DNA of 38,647 bases from Bacteroidales bacterium (GCA_021163295.1 JAGGXD010000224.1:1-38647); one strand, 5' to 3'; counted from the stretch's first letter, positions 8,410 to 17,209 are shown. Translations and numbers: made by a program. Notes: generated by a model from the letters alone, not told the origin.

Positions 8410-8898
8410 ATGCAAAAAGCAATATTCCTTGATCGTGACGGGGTTCTGATAAATGATGCAGGGCGGTATTATATCTATAAAACAGATGATATAATAATAA
8501 ATAATGGAGTTATCGATGCCCTGAAAAGACTCACAAATATGGGATTTCTTCTGGTTGTAATATCAAACCAGGGAGGAGTTGCAAAACAGATTTATACCAA
8601 AGAAGATGTTGAAAAGATCCATAGTGAGCTAAAAAGGCAATTTAAAATTGAAGGAATAGATATAAAAGAATACTATTACTGTCCACATCATTCTGATGTA
8701 GAGAAATGCCTGTGCAGAAAACCTGAACCTATACTTATTGAAAAAGCCCTGGCACGCTTCAATATTGATCCAAACAAATCTTTTATGATAGGTGATAATA
8801 AGAGAGATATTGATGCAGGAAAAAAAGTTGGTTTATCATGTATCAAAATAAAACCAAACCAAAACCTCCTGGATGTTTTGCCCCATATAAATACCTGA
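8410..8898 (+). CDS. gmhB: HAD-IIIA phosphatase, D-glycero-D-manno-heptose 1,7-bisphosphate 7-phosphatase type
   Basis: 162 residues. GmhB removes the 7-phosphate in ADP-heptose synthesis for LPS core; some relatives are histidinol phosphatases. HAD motif I is LDRDG (nucleophile D8, acid D10), motif II is ISNQGG (S52), K104 lies in CRKP, and the motif IV region is MIGDNKRDIDAG (D129). The GmhB-type zinc site is visible as C91-P-H93 and C100-L-C102. No other heptose genes are in the window, so the substrate is inferred from the zinc-loop subfamily. Confidence 0.82.
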   Translation: MQKAIFLDRDGVLINDAGRYYIYKTDDIIINNGVIDALKRLTNMGFLLVVISNQGGVAKQIYTKEDVEKIHSELKRQFKIEGIDIKEYYYCPHHSDVEKCLCRKPEPILIEKALARFNIDPNKSFMIGDNKRDIDAGKKVGLSCIKIKPNQNLLDVLPHINT

Positions 8899-8936
8899 TT
8901 ACTTTCTACTTACTTTTTACTTATCATCTTCAACAA

Positions 8937-8956
8937 AAAAGCACGGCCGTGCTTTT
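8937..8956. terminator. bidirectional hairpin terminator
   Basis: Perfect 20-base palindrome: an AAAAGCAC / GTGCTTTT stem around GGCC, A-rich before and T-rich after. It sits between the convergent gmhB (ends 8898) and yqgE-like gene (ends 8989), so it can stop transcription from both sides. Confidence 0.75.
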
Positions 8957-8988
8957 CAACATGTTCTTCCCATCTTCTTTCTAATCCC

Positions 8989-9579
8989 TCAGTTCATCCC
9001 CGGGTTTTCGGGAAAGTCTGCCCACATCCGATATTTTTTACCTAATTTTTGTAATATCTCCTTCCAGACATTCTCATCAGGGTCACGCATAATATAATCA
9101 GGCTCCAACTCAGCAATTACCCAGGAATTCTCAGAAATTTCATCTTCAAGTTGTCCGGGTTTCCATCCTGAGTATCCAATAAAAAATCGTATTTGAGATT
9201 TATCAAGTTTCCCTGAAGTGATAAGTGTCTTGATAGCATTAAAATCACCTCCCCAAAAGATATTCCTATAAACCTGCACACTATTGGGAACAATATCACC
9301 CATTGTATGCAAATAATGAACTGTATTTGTTCCAACAGGTCCTCCCAGTGATATTTTAACATCAGTGTCCGGGAAGTCTTCAAGCACCTCATTAAGTGAG
9401 GCTTTTACCGGCTTGTTCAGAGCAAATCCGATAGTTCCTTCCTTATTATGCTCTGTCAGGAAAACAATCGACCGCTTGAAATAGATGTCCCTGAGGAAAG
9501 GTTCAGATATCAGGATCCTTCCCTGTTTTGGGTGCTTTTCTCCCGGTTCAATTGAAAAAAAATCGTAATCTAAATCCAT
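8989..9579 (-). CDS. YqgE/AlgH family protein
   Basis: 196 residues of the UPF0301 family. Characteristic stretches are PKQGRILISEPFL near the N-terminus, SIVFLTEHNKEGTIGFALNKP (abridged) around residues 37-57, ISLGGPVG (about 76-83) and FIGYSGWKPGQLEDEI (about 133-148). AlgH was named for an effect on alginate genes in Pseudomonas, but its biochemical role is not settled. Cytoplasmic, no signal peptide. Convergent with gmhB and separated from it by the hairpin at 8937-8956. Confidence 0.9.
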   Translation of the reverse strand: MDLDYDFFSIEPGEKHPKQGRILISEPFLRDIYFKRSIVFLTEHNKEGTIGFALNKPVKASLNEVLEDFPDTDVKISLGGPVGTNTVHYLHTMGDIVPNSVQVYRNIFWGGDFNAIKTLITSGKLDKSQIRFFIGYSGWKPGQLEDEISENSWVIAELEPDYIMRDPDENVWKEILQKLGKKYRMWADFPENPGMN

Positions 9580-9606
9580 ATTATTACCTACTATTTACTT
9601 TTTGGC

Positions 9607-9639
9607 TATACCCGGCGGTTCTAAACCGCTAGGCGGATT
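9607..9639. repeat. palindromic REP-like element, copy 1
   Basis: Contains CGGCGGTTCTAAACCGC followed by TAGGCGGAT. It is the reverse-oriented counterpart of 19043-19080, with about four bases missing in the left arm. It lies between the divergent yqgE-like and wzc-like genes. The remaining intergenic DNA (9580-9793) holds a TTACTTTTTGG-type low-complexity run and pyrimidine-rich sequence. Confidence 0.7.
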
Positions 9640-9757
9640 ATCGCTTTTACCTTTTGCCATCTGCTCTCTGTTTTTCTTCCTTCCTCACTCACCTCACTCC
9701 AAAGTTAATAAAAATCAATCACATTTTTCCAATCAAAAGACCAATTAAACTAAACCA

Positions 9758-9789
9758 TTTGCTACAAATAGAGATTATGGTTATGTTTG
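9758..9789 (+). promoter_or_regulatory. Bacteroidota promoter for the tyrosine kinase gene
   Basis: TTTG (9758-9761), a 20-base spacer, then TATGTTTG (9782-9789). Both boxes match the -33/-7 consensus. The ATG at 9794 lies only 4 bases past the -7 box, where transcription would be expected to start, so the mRNA may be leaderless. Confidence 0.65.
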
Positions 9790-9793
9790 TCGT

Positions 9794-12241
9794 ATGGAAT
9801 ACAACACTGAGCAAATATACCAGGAAAAAAACATTGATATTAAGAAATTCCTCTTCAGGATACTTTCTAACTGGTATTGGTTTGCATTATCATTATTCTT
9901 CACTATTACAAGTGCATATCTTATAAGCAGGTATTCTGAACCGATATATAGTGTCAATGCTACAGTTATTGTCAGAGATGAAGATAAAGGGGGTGGACTA
10001 ATAGGCGCTGAGAGAATTATTGAAAGTGCTGATATGTTCAACAACCGCAAGAATATACAGAACGAAATTGGTGTTTTAAAATCATATTCCATCGCCCAAA
10101 AAGTTATGAGGGAACTGGATAATTTCAAAATAACCTATGTAAATGTCGGGCGCAGGGGAATTGCAGAATCCAAACTCTATAACCAATCACCTATAATTGT
10201 AATACCCGATACATCAGCCACTCAACGATTCGGATACCCGGTTTACATAAATATTCTTTCAAAAACGGACTTTGAACTGGAGATTGATGAAGAATACAAT
10301 ATTAAGAAACGAATGAAATTCGGCGAACCTTTTGTCACTGAAGATTTTAACTTCACCGTCGAGTTAAGGGATAAAAAGAATTTTTCCACTGAAAACCTAT
10401 CATCCGGAAAGTATTATTTCATATTCAATAGTCTGAACTCACTCACAAGCAGATATAGAAGTAAACTTGGTGTAGTGGTGACAGATAAAGAAAGTTCAAT
10501 ACTAACACTCTCCACCCAGGGGTATGTTGCCCAACAGGAAGTTGACTATCTGAATAAGCTTATGGATGTATTTATCAGGTCTGATCTGGATGAAAAAAAT
10601 CAGACAGCTATTAATACTATTAAGTTTATTGACGATCTGTTAATGGAAATTACAGATTCTCTGGCATCAGCTGAGTCTAACTTAATGCAATTCAGGCAAT
10701 CCAATAAAATTATTGACATTAGTAAAGAAGGGTCTGCAGTTCTTGAAAAGTACGAATCATTTCAACAAGAAAAAAGTCAGCTTGATATTAAGCTTAAATA
10801 CTATCATTATCTTCTTGATTATGTTACAAGCAAGTCTGACTTTAAAGATATTATTGCACCTTCGGTCGTTGGTATAAACGACCCTGTATTAATGTCGCTT
10901 CTTACACAATTATCTGACCTCTATTCTAAGAAAGCAGAGTTGCTTTTTGCCGCGAAAGAAAAGAACCCGTTAATAGATGTCACAACTCAAAAGTTAAGAA
11001 ATACCAGAAATGGACTTTTGGAAAATTTAGAAAACCTGATCCATTCCACCAACATCGCAATGGCTGATATGGACAAAAGGATATTGGAAGTCGAAAAGGA
11101 GGTAAGAAAACTACCCGCTACAGAAAGAGAACTCATTGGGATTGAACGGAAATTCAATCTTAATAATGATATTTACACATATCTGTTGGAGAAAAGGGCA
11201 GAGGCAGGAATTGCCCAGGCATCAAACATTCCTAATAATAAGATTCTTGATTTAGCCCGTGTTGATAATGCCACAAAAGTCTCACCAAAGAACTCAATGA
11301 ACTATATGATAGCTCTGGTTATCGGATTAGCAATTCCTCTGGTTATCATCCTTATGTTCGATTACTTCAATAACAAAATTATTGATAAGTCTGATATTGA
11401 AAACAATACAAATGTTCCTATTATGGGAAACATTGGGCATAATCACGATGAATCTGATCTCCCGATAGTACAAAATCCAAAGTCATCCATAGCCGAATCA
11501 TTCAGATCCATTCGAACCAATATTCAATATCTGCTACCTGAAAAAGAGAGGAATATAATTTTAATTTCGTCAACCATAAGCGGTGAAGGAAAAACCTTTG
11601 TAGCTACAAACCTTTCTATTATTATTGCCATGTCAGGCAAAAAAACCCTGCTCATGGGTTTAGATTTGAGGAAACCGAAAATACATAATGACTTTAATGT
11701 AAATAACGATGTGGGCTTGAGCACATACCTGATTAATGAAACAAGTTATGAAGATGTTATCCGGCCTACTAATATTGAAAACCTTTACATTGCAACCTCC
11801 GGCCCCATACCTCCCAACCCCGCAGAACTTCTTGAGAAACCGTCAATGAAAGACTTCTTTGATAAAGCAAGAGAAGAATTCGATTATGTGATCCTGGATA
11901 CTCCGCCTGTCGCAATTGTTACTGATGCCATACTTTTAACAAAGTTCACCGATACCAATATTTTTATCGTCCGCCAGAAATATTCCTCTAAAAATGTTGT
12001 CCAATATATTGATGAACTTTATAATAAAAAGAATATAAAAAATCTGAATCTTCTGGTAAACGATGTTAAAATCCAAAGCTACTACGGATATGATTACGGG
12101 TACGGCTATGGATATGGTTATGGGTACGGTTATGGGTACAGTTATGGCTATGGACAGGGATATTATGGCGACGAAAATGAAGCATCAAAAAGAATATCTG
12201 CAAAGATCAGGAGAGTTCTGTTCGGGAAAAGATCAGGGTAG
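9794..12241 (+). CDS. Wzc-type polysaccharide biosynthesis tyrosine autokinase
   Basis: 815 residues, inner-membrane co-polymerase plus BY-kinase. It controls length and export of exopolysaccharide or capsule. A Wzz-type periplasmic part lies between TM1 (about 28-45) and TM2 (about 504-521), with coiled-coil helices near 270-455 and a GNVR-like stretch (LPATERELIGIERKF). The cytoplasmic kinase shows Walker A ISGEGKT (595-601), Walker A' LLMGLDLRKP (619-628) and Walker B VILDTPP (699-705). The tail at 763-791 is nearly pure Tyr-Gly, more than a dozen tyrosines, corresponding to the C-terminal tyrosine cluster that Wzc proteins autophosphorylate. No Wza exporter, Wzb phosphatase or glycosyltransferases adjoin, so it is an orphan here. 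Start chosen from the conserved N-terminus; no upstream in-frame ATG. Confidence 0.92.
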   Translation: MEYNTEQIYQEKNIDIKKFLFRILSNWYWFALSLFFTITSAYLISRYSEPIYSVNATVIVRDEDKGGGLIGAERIIESADMFNNRKNIQNEIGVLKSYSIAQKVMRELDNFKITYVNVGRRGIAESKLYNQSPIIVIPDTSATQRFGYPVYINILSKTDFELEIDEEYNIKKRMKFGEPFVTEDFNFTVELRDKKNFSTENLSSGKYYFIFNSLNSLTSRYRSKLGVVVTDKESSILTLSTQGYVAQQEVDYLNKLMDVFIRSDLDEKNQTAINTIKFIDDLLMEITDSLASAESNLMQFRQSNKIIDISKEGSAVLEKYESFQQEKSQLDIKLKYYHYLLDYVTSKSDFKDIIAPSVVGINDPVLMSLLTQLSDLYSKKAELLFAAKEKNPLIDVTTQKLRNTRNGLLENLENLIHSTNIAMADMDKRILEVEKEVRKLPATERELIGIERKFNLNNDIYTYLLEKRAEAGIAQASNIPNNKILDLARVDNATKVSPKNSMNYMIALVIGLAIPLVIILMFDYFNNKIIDKSDIENNTNVPIMGNIGHNHDESDLPIVQNPKSSIAESFRSIRTNIQYLLPEKERNIILISSTISGEGKTFVATNLSIIIAMSGKKTLLMGLDLRKPKIHNDFNVNNDVGLSTYLINETSYEDVIRPTNIENLYIATSGPIPPNPAELLEKPSMKDFFDKAREEFDYVILDTPPVAIVTDAILLTKFTDTNIFIVRQKYSSKNVVQYIDELYNKKNIKNLNLLVNDVKIQSYYGYDYGYGYGYGYGYGYGYSYGYGQGYYGDENEASKRISAKIRRVLFGKRSG

Positions 12242-12245
12242 AATA

Positions 12246-12278
12246 GTTGAGTGGGTAAGTAGTTGAGTGAGGTAAGTA
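12246..12278. repeat. 33-base intergenic repeat, copy 1
   Basis: GTTGAGTGGGTAAGTAG and following bases match the reverse complement of 22901-22933 at 29 of 33 positions. It follows the kinase stop codon by 4 bases. A CTTTTAACTTTTTACTTT-type run fills 12325-12360. Confidence 0.7.
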
Positions 12279-12369
12279 AGGAATAAGAAAAAGTCATTAA
12301 CCCAGTAGCAAGTAGCCAGTAACAAACTTTTAACTTTTAACTTTTTACTTTCAACTTTGAAATTCATAT

Positions 12370-13854
12370 ATGAGCCATGATATAAAAAAGCCCTCATTAA
12401 TTCAGGCTTTGATTCCCATAGTTTTTCTGATCTTTTTTCTAACACTGAACGTCCTGTTTTTTGGTGATGACACATTATCCGGGGCTAACCAGATGGCACT
12501 GATCTTTGCATCAGCTATTGCCGGATTAATTGCCAGCCGGCTGGGTCTGGAATGGAAATCAATAAGAAAAAGTATTGTAAAAAGCATCAATTCAGCCATG
12601 CCATCCATTCTTATCCTGTTCCTTATCGGTTCGCTGGCAGGCACATGGATGATCAGCGGGGTTGTTCCGGCAATGATCTATTATGGCCTGAAACTTCTCA
12701 ATCCGGGCATTTTCCTGTTTGCTTCGGTTGTAATATGTTCATTAGTTTCATTAGCTACCGGCAGTTCCTGGTCAACTATTGCCACAATCGGGATTGCATT
12801 TATCGGTATCGGAAATGCTATGGGGATAAATGAAGGGATCGTAGCAGGTTCTATTATCTCCGGAGCATATTTTGGGGATAAAATGTCCCCTATGTCTGAC
12901 ACAACAAATCTCGCCCCGGCAGTTGCCGGTACTGATCTGTTTACACATATCCGGTATATGGTGCTGACAACCGGTCCGTCAATGCTTATAACTCTTATTA
13001 TTTTTCTGGTAATGGGATTTACCTACAATTTTGACGCTGTAGAGACCAATATCGGAGAATTCAGCAACGTTATTGCAACAAATTTCAATATTACACCGTG
13101 GCTATTTCTTGTCCCCGCTTTACTTATCCTTATTATTGTAATGAAAGTCCCTCCCTTACCTTCATTATTCGCAGGGACCATTCTGGGTGGGATATTTGCA
13201 GTGATCTTTCAACCGCAGATCATACACCAGATAACGGATATACAGGGAAGCTATATGCTAAAATCATATATTGCAGTAATTAAGTCAATGTTCGGACCTA
13301 TTGCAATTACTACTCAAAATGCCGCCGTAAATGAGCTTCTTACTACCAACGGGATGGCAGGTATGCTTGACACAATATGGCTGATTATTACAGCAATGGT
13401 TTTCGGAGGGGTTATGGAATCAGCCGGTTTACTAATGAGGATAACACAGAGTGTTATAAAATTCGCGAAATCAACAGGCTCACTTGTCGCTTCAACAGTA
13501 GCCACATGTATTTTCTTCAATGTTACCGCATCCGACCAGTATATCTCAATTGTTGTTCCGGGTAGAATGTACTACAAAACCTTCCGGAAAATGGGTTTAA
13601 AACCCGAGGTTCTCAGCCGGACCCTTGAGGATGCCGGCACAGTAACTGCGCCTCTTATTCCCTGGAACACCGGTGGGGCAACACAAGCCAGAGTTCTAGG
13701 AGTACCTACTCTCTCCTATTTGCCGTTTGCCTTTTTCAACCTTATTAGCCCATTCATGAGTATCTTTATGGCTGCTTTTAATATAAAGATCCGCCGACTG
13801 GCAAAAGATGAACCCGACAAAACGCTTAAAGAAGAAGACAGGATGGATTACTAA
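12370..13854 (+). CDS. nhaC: Na+/H+ antiporter NhaC
   Basis: 494 residues, about eleven or twelve membrane helices. It exchanges Na+ for H+ across the inner membrane. NhaC-family marks are SLATGSSWSTIATIGIAF (about residues 125-142), GAYFGDKMSPMSDTTNLAP (abridged; about 165-183) with acidic residues in the membrane, and the late VTASDQYISIVVPGRM segment (about 384-399). The final stretch becomes hydrophilic after NIKIRRLAKDEPD. In this window it fits with the Na+-pumping NQR, which would supply the gradient. The start at ATG 12370 lies directly after a low-complexity repeat. Confidence 0.92.
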   Translation: MSHDIKKPSLIQALIPIVFLIFFLTLNVLFFGDDTLSGANQMALIFASAIAGLIASRLGLEWKSIRKSIVKSINSAMPSILILFLIGSLAGTWMISGVVPAMIYYGLKLLNPGIFLFASVVICSLVSLATGSSWSTIATIGIAFIGIGNAMGINEGIVAGSIISGAYFGDKMSPMSDTTNLAPAVAGTDLFTHIRYMVLTTGPSMLITLIIFLVMGFTYNFDAVETNIGEFSNVIATNFNITPWLFLVPALLILIIVMKVPPLPSLFAGTILGGIFAVIFQPQIIHQITDIQGSYMLKSYIAVIKSMFGPIAITTQNAAVNELLTTNGMAGMLDTIWLIITAMVFGGVMESAGLLMRITQSVIKFAKSTGSLVASTVATCIFFNVTASDQYISIVVPGRMYYKTFRKMGLKPEVLSRTLEDAGTVTAPLIPWNTGGATQARVLGVPTLSYLPFAFFNLISPFMSIFMAAFNIKIRRLAKDEPDKTLKEEDRMDY

Positions 13855-13857
13855 AAA

Positions 13858-13879
13858 GTTACGAGTTACGAGTTACGAG
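13858..13879. repeat. GTTACGA heptamer tandem repeat
   Basis: Three exact copies of GTTACGA start 3 bases after the nhaC stop codon. Degenerate copies of the same unit occur at 27069-27105. Confidence 0.85.
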
Positions 13880-13905
13880 ATTGAAGTTATAAAACAGGAA
13901 TTAGC

Positions 13906-14070
13906 CTATCCAAACGGCTTATCATCATCAAACGGAGAATCGGAATCACCACTTCCTTTACTCCCACCACGGGGAGTCGGGTTGGGAGGGGTAGCAGTCA
14001 ACATGTAAAGTGAGATAGAATTATCCAAATCGATCTTTTTTATTTCAGGCTTTTTGTAAATCTTCTTCAT
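13906..14070 (-). CDS. 54-residue candidate precursor peptide
   Basis: Short ORF, ATG at 14070 and TAG at 13906. The N-terminal half is basic and helical-looking (MKKIYKKPEI, then KKIDLDNSISLYML). The C-terminal half starts TATPPNPTPRGG and ends in an acidic, Ser/Gly-rich tail (GSGDSDSPFDDDKPFG). There is no cysteine. The two-part leader/core-like build, its own near-perfect promoter (14099-14130), and its place as the last gene of the PqqD/HPrK/peptidase/ABC/nucleotidyltransferase set suggest a ribosomally made, modified peptide. Short Bacteroidota proteins beginning MKKxYxKP are, from memory, frequent and unannotated. The rest of the 13855-14215 gap is the heptamer repeat and this gene's leader. 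Function is inference. Confidence 0.65.
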   Translation of the reverse strand: MKKIYKKPEIKKIDLDNSISLYMLTATPPNPTPRGGSKGSGDSDSPFDDDKPFG

Positions 14071-14098
14071 ACTGTTAAAAAACTTACTTTAACATTTT

Positions 14099-14130
14099 CA
14101 AAACTACAACAATTTAATAATTATAACAAA
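14099..14130 (-). promoter_or_regulatory. Bacteroidota promoter for the small peptide gene
   Basis: Read on the minus strand: TTTG (14127-14130), a 20-base spacer, then TAGTTTTG (14099-14106). This is an exact match to TTTG-N20-TAnnTTTG, the same spacing as at 9758-9789. It gives a leader of about 20-25 bases before the ATG at 14070, independent of the upstream operon. Confidence 0.65.
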
Positions 14131-14215
14131 TTTCATTCTCAACTTAAGTTAGACTAAAAAAACGAGTAATTAGTTGCATTGGTGTATAAAAGTCTACTGA
14201 CTACTTAGAATTAGT

Positions 14216-15400
14216 TTAATTTCGTTGCATTCGTATTAAGTAAATTATCTTGCCGAGACGATGCGGATAATACAACAACGCTGCAAGTTTACTACGTGTA
14301 CCATACCTTTCCCTCATAAACCTCAGTGACGGAAACAGATCGCCTAAGATGAAAATGATTTTACGGTGTAATCCCTGTATTTGGTTTATTGTTTGCCGGT
14401 AAGTGTATGCCCTGCTGTATTGTGCAGGATGTCCCTTCGGCTGTGATAAGAAAGTTTTGAATAACTGAGTGATATTAGCCGGTGCCTTTTCATTTATCGG
14501 TATCTCGAGTCCCGGATTAATAAAAATCCCCCAATAATGCTTCAGAAGAAAAAGTTTTGCTGCTAAAATTTTTTCCAGTCCGGCTGCTTCTGCTTCTTTA
14601 AATAATGTCCTGTTTAAAAGCTCTTCTCCATAATTTTCAATCATGCAAAAAAGGTCTGTATATAAACGTAGTTGTGATTCTCCCTTCTTCTCATGTTTAT
14701 CGAGATGCTTCACTAAGTAAAGAAAAAACTCACGTACCGGTGGGATATACAGACTGCTTTTGTTAAATAAAATTTCAGTGCTGCCGGTAATCATTTTTTC
14801 TGTAAGTGAGTGGTCTGGTCCTGCAAAAAGGTTATGATGTATCTCAACTGAAATGCCTCCTTTTACTAACTCGGGCAAATGCTTACCATAGTAAGGCAGT
14901 ATTAGATTATAGAGTGGTGACTTAAGCGGGATTGACTGAAAACCATTTTTCAATAATATCCTTCTTGCTTCCATGCACCGCTTCCGGGGAACAAGGATAT
15001 CAATATCGTTCATCTGCCTTAACCCCTTATTGCCGTAAACAGACAATTCAAGTGCCATCCCTTTAAGCAATACTGTTTTTATTTTTGCCTGCCTGAAAAG
15101 ACCAAGTACTTCTTCAATAATATTATAAAGAAATGTGTTACGTCCCAGACTTTTCATCCTGCTATTTGCCAGGAAAACCATTTTCTCTTCAGGAAGCAGA
15201 TCCCCGGCACCTGTCTCTTTCAGATTATCGTAAACCAGCGCTATAATGCCGTGTTCGTTTGCCAGGTAAACAAACCTGTTTATGTCTGTTATCTTCTTTA
15301 CGAGTGCATTAATATTTTTCTTCTGCTTTTCGCTAAAGGAGAGACGGCAAAGAGATATCAGCAGTTGCTCTTCGGGTAATATATCGGCAATCAGACTCAT
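14216..15400 (-). CDS. nucleotidyltransferase family protein (NTP_transf_5 type)
   Basis: 394 residues of the uncharacterised nucleotidyltransferase family often found in peptide and polysaccharide clusters. The catalytic region is clear: LLKGMALE (about residues 111-118) and RQMNDIDILVPRK (about 128-140), with metal-binding D132 and D134. A helical N-terminal part precedes it and the C-terminal third is basic. In lasso clusters such as paeninodin, a related protein (PadeN) sits with the HPr-kinase-like PadeK. Here its ATG overlaps the ABC gene stop by 4 bases (ATGA), so the two are translationally coupled. The acceptor molecule is unknown; the neighbouring peptide is a reasonable guess. Confidence 0.8.
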   Translation of the reverse strand: MSLIADILPEEQLLISLCRLSFSEKQKKNINALVKKITDINRFVYLANEHGIIALVYDNLKETGAGDLLPEEKMVFLANSRMKSLGRNTFLYNIIEEVLGLFRQAKIKTVLLKGMALELSVYGNKGLRQMNDIDILVPRKRCMEARRILLKNGFQSIPLKSPLYNLILPYYGKHLPELVKGGISVEIHHNLFAGPDHSLTEKMITGSTEILFNKSSLYIPPVREFFLYLVKHLDKHEKKGESQLRLYTDLFCMIENYGEELLNRTLFKEAEAAGLEKILAAKLFLLKHYWGIFINPGLEIPINEKAPANITQLFKTFLSQPKGHPAQYSRAYTYRQTINQIQGLHRKIIFILGDLFPSLRFMRERYGTRSKLAALLYYPHRLGKIIYLIRMQRN

Positions 15401-17196
15401 AATTTGTATCCGCTGCTTTGCTTAGTGAACATCTCACTGTAAAGACCACCGGCTTTCATCAGAGCCTGATGTGTCCCTTCTTCGACTATTGTTCCCTTAT
15501 CGAGGACCAGTATCCTGTCAGCCAGACTGACATTTGAGAAGCGGTGACTGATAAGTATTGATGTCCGGTCGCGGGTTATCTCTTTGAACCTGCTGAAAAC
15601 CTCATATTCTGTTGTTGCATCAAGGGCGCTTGTCGGTTCGTCGAGTATCAGTACAGGGGCATTTCTGTAAAGGGCGCGTGCCATAGCTATCTTTTGCCAT
15701 TCGCCCCAGCTAAGTTCACGACTGTCATCAAAGAGTCTGCCGATTACCGTATCATATCCTTTGGGCAGTGCCTCAATAAGTTCGTCAATGCCTGTTTGTG
15801 ATGCTGATGATTTTATCCGTTCCCTGTTTTGAGGTTTTAAAACATCCCCCATCCAAATATTATCACCAGCGCTAAGATTATACAGCATAAAATCCTGAAA
15901 AATCACAGAGAACAATCTGCGGTACAAAGCAGGATCCATATGGGTAATATTTTTACCGTCAAGTGTTATTTTTCCTTCAATCGGATCATATAATCTGCAT
16001 AGCAGTCGTACCAGTGTACTTTTACCTGCACCGTTAGCTCCTACCAGCGCTATCGTTTCGCCTTTCCTTATCCCAAGATTAAGATTTTTGAGCAGTGGTT
16101 CACTGGTACCTGGGTATGAGAAAAAGAGATTCTCAACCTTGATACTACTGCTAAAGTTGCCGGGTTCAATAACAGGAGGTACAGCAACAATTTTTTCTTT
16201 AAGGTTAAGAAACTCGAATGTATCGCTAATAAAAAGGTTATCCTCATACAGACCTGCCAGCGAAGAAAAGACATCTTTTATATAAACCATTCCCTGCCTG
16301 AAAGCAACAAGATACATTGCCATATCGCCAACCGATATTTGTGAGCTTACAGTTTCTTTTGCGATATACCCAAGTGCCAAAAGAAATGCTGCTGCTTTAA
16401 ATATTCCCGCAACGAGCTCAATCAATGTTCTCTTGCTTATTATACTTATTTCTTCTTCTTTTAACTTATTGAAATTTTTGTTAAAAAGCTTAGTGAAATA
16501 TTCGCCCAGTCCGAACAGCCGCAATTCCCTTGACGGTCTGTCTCCTGTAAGCAGCCATTTGAAGTATGCTGTTTTTCTTGCAGCCGGGGTCTGCTCACGC
16601 TTAAAGTTATACAGCACCCCTGCATAATGCAGCCTGAGCCATATTCCAGGTATATTGGCTGCCAGAAGAATTATTACTATTAACCAGTGCAAATAAATAA
16701 GCAGTCCTGCCATCAGCAAAAGCGATAATAGTCCCCTTGCAATAGAAATAAGGTTGTTGACGATAGTGTTTGGTCTGTATGGTGCTTCGCGTGCCGCACG
16801 GGCTAAAGAATCGTAATACTCAGGATTCTCGAAGTGTTGAAGATCAAGCTGTATTGACTTGGAATGAAGCAGGCTATGCATATACGACTCAAGGCGGTAC
16901 GATTGTTTGTTACGCACCAGGTTACCAAGACTTGTTGCTGCCTCATCGAGGAATATTGTTATAACAACAGCAAGTATATACCATATTATCAGGCTACTGT
17001 TTATATCACTATTCTGCCCTGCTGCCTCAGCAATACCATCAACAAGCTGCTTTATAAGATACACAAGTACTAACGGGAATATGCTTCGGATAACAGAGAT
17101 AAATATGTTCGTAGTTGCCCAGCCCGGAGCGCTTTCCCATACAAGTCGGACTGCTTTTATGAAGAGTAATCTGGATTTATTGGATGGGTAATTCAT
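15397..17196 (-). CDS. ABC transporter, fused permease and ATPase (peptide exporter type)
   Basis: 599 residues. A six-helix transmembrane domain occupies about residues 1-325 and the nucleotide-binding domain about 350-590. Visible motifs are Walker A GANGAGKST (386-394), Q-loop Q434, Walker B VLILDEPTSALD (515-526) and the H-loop histidine (H551). The signature is LSWGEWQ (495-501) rather than LSGGQ, with tryptophan at the second glycine. There is no N-terminal C39 peptidase domain, so a double-glycine leader would not be removed by this protein; the separate S24/S26 peptidase 13 bases upstream might do the processing. Probably a homodimeric exporter of the neighbouring gene's product, as with the D proteins of lasso clusters. 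Confidence 0.88.
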   Translation of the reverse strand: MNYPSNKSRLLFIKAVRLVWESAPGWATTNIFISVIRSIFPLVLVYLIKQLVDGIAEAAGQNSDINSSLIIWYILAVVITIFLDEAATSLGNLVRNKQSYRLESYMHSLLHSKSIQLDLQHFENPEYYDSLARAAREAPYRPNTIVNNLISIARGLLSLLLMAGLLIYLHWLIVIILLAANIPGIWLRLHYAGVLYNFKREQTPAARKTAYFKWLLTGDRPSRELRLFGLGEYFTKLFNKNFNKLKEEEISIISKRTLIELVAGIFKAAAFLLALGYIAKETVSSQISVGDMAMYLVAFRQGMVYIKDVFSSLAGLYEDNLFISDTFEFLNLKEKIVAVPPVIEPGNFSSSIKVENLFFSYPGTSEPLLKNLNLGIRKGETIALVGANGAGKSTLVRLLCRLYDPIEGKITLDGKNITHMDPALYRRLFSVIFQDFMLYNLSAGDNIWMGDVLKPQNRERIKSSASQTGIDELIEALPKGYDTVIGRLFDDSRELSWGEWQKIAMARALYRNAPVLILDEPTSALDATTEYEVFSRFKEITRDRTSILISHRFSNVSLADRILVLDKGTIVEEGTHQALMKAGGLYSEMFTKQSSGYKL

Positions 17197-17209
17197 TAAT
17201 GTAAAGATA

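Noticed and set aside
9654-9926. A plus-strand ORF of 90 codons ahead of the tyrosine kinase
   Set aside because: It overlaps the kinase gene in another frame, covers its promoter and looks like translated low-complexity DNA.
13808-14008. A plus-strand ORF of 66 codons overlapping the nhaC end
   Set aside because: It reads through the GTTACGA repeat and antisense to the small peptide gene, with no family-like features or promoter.
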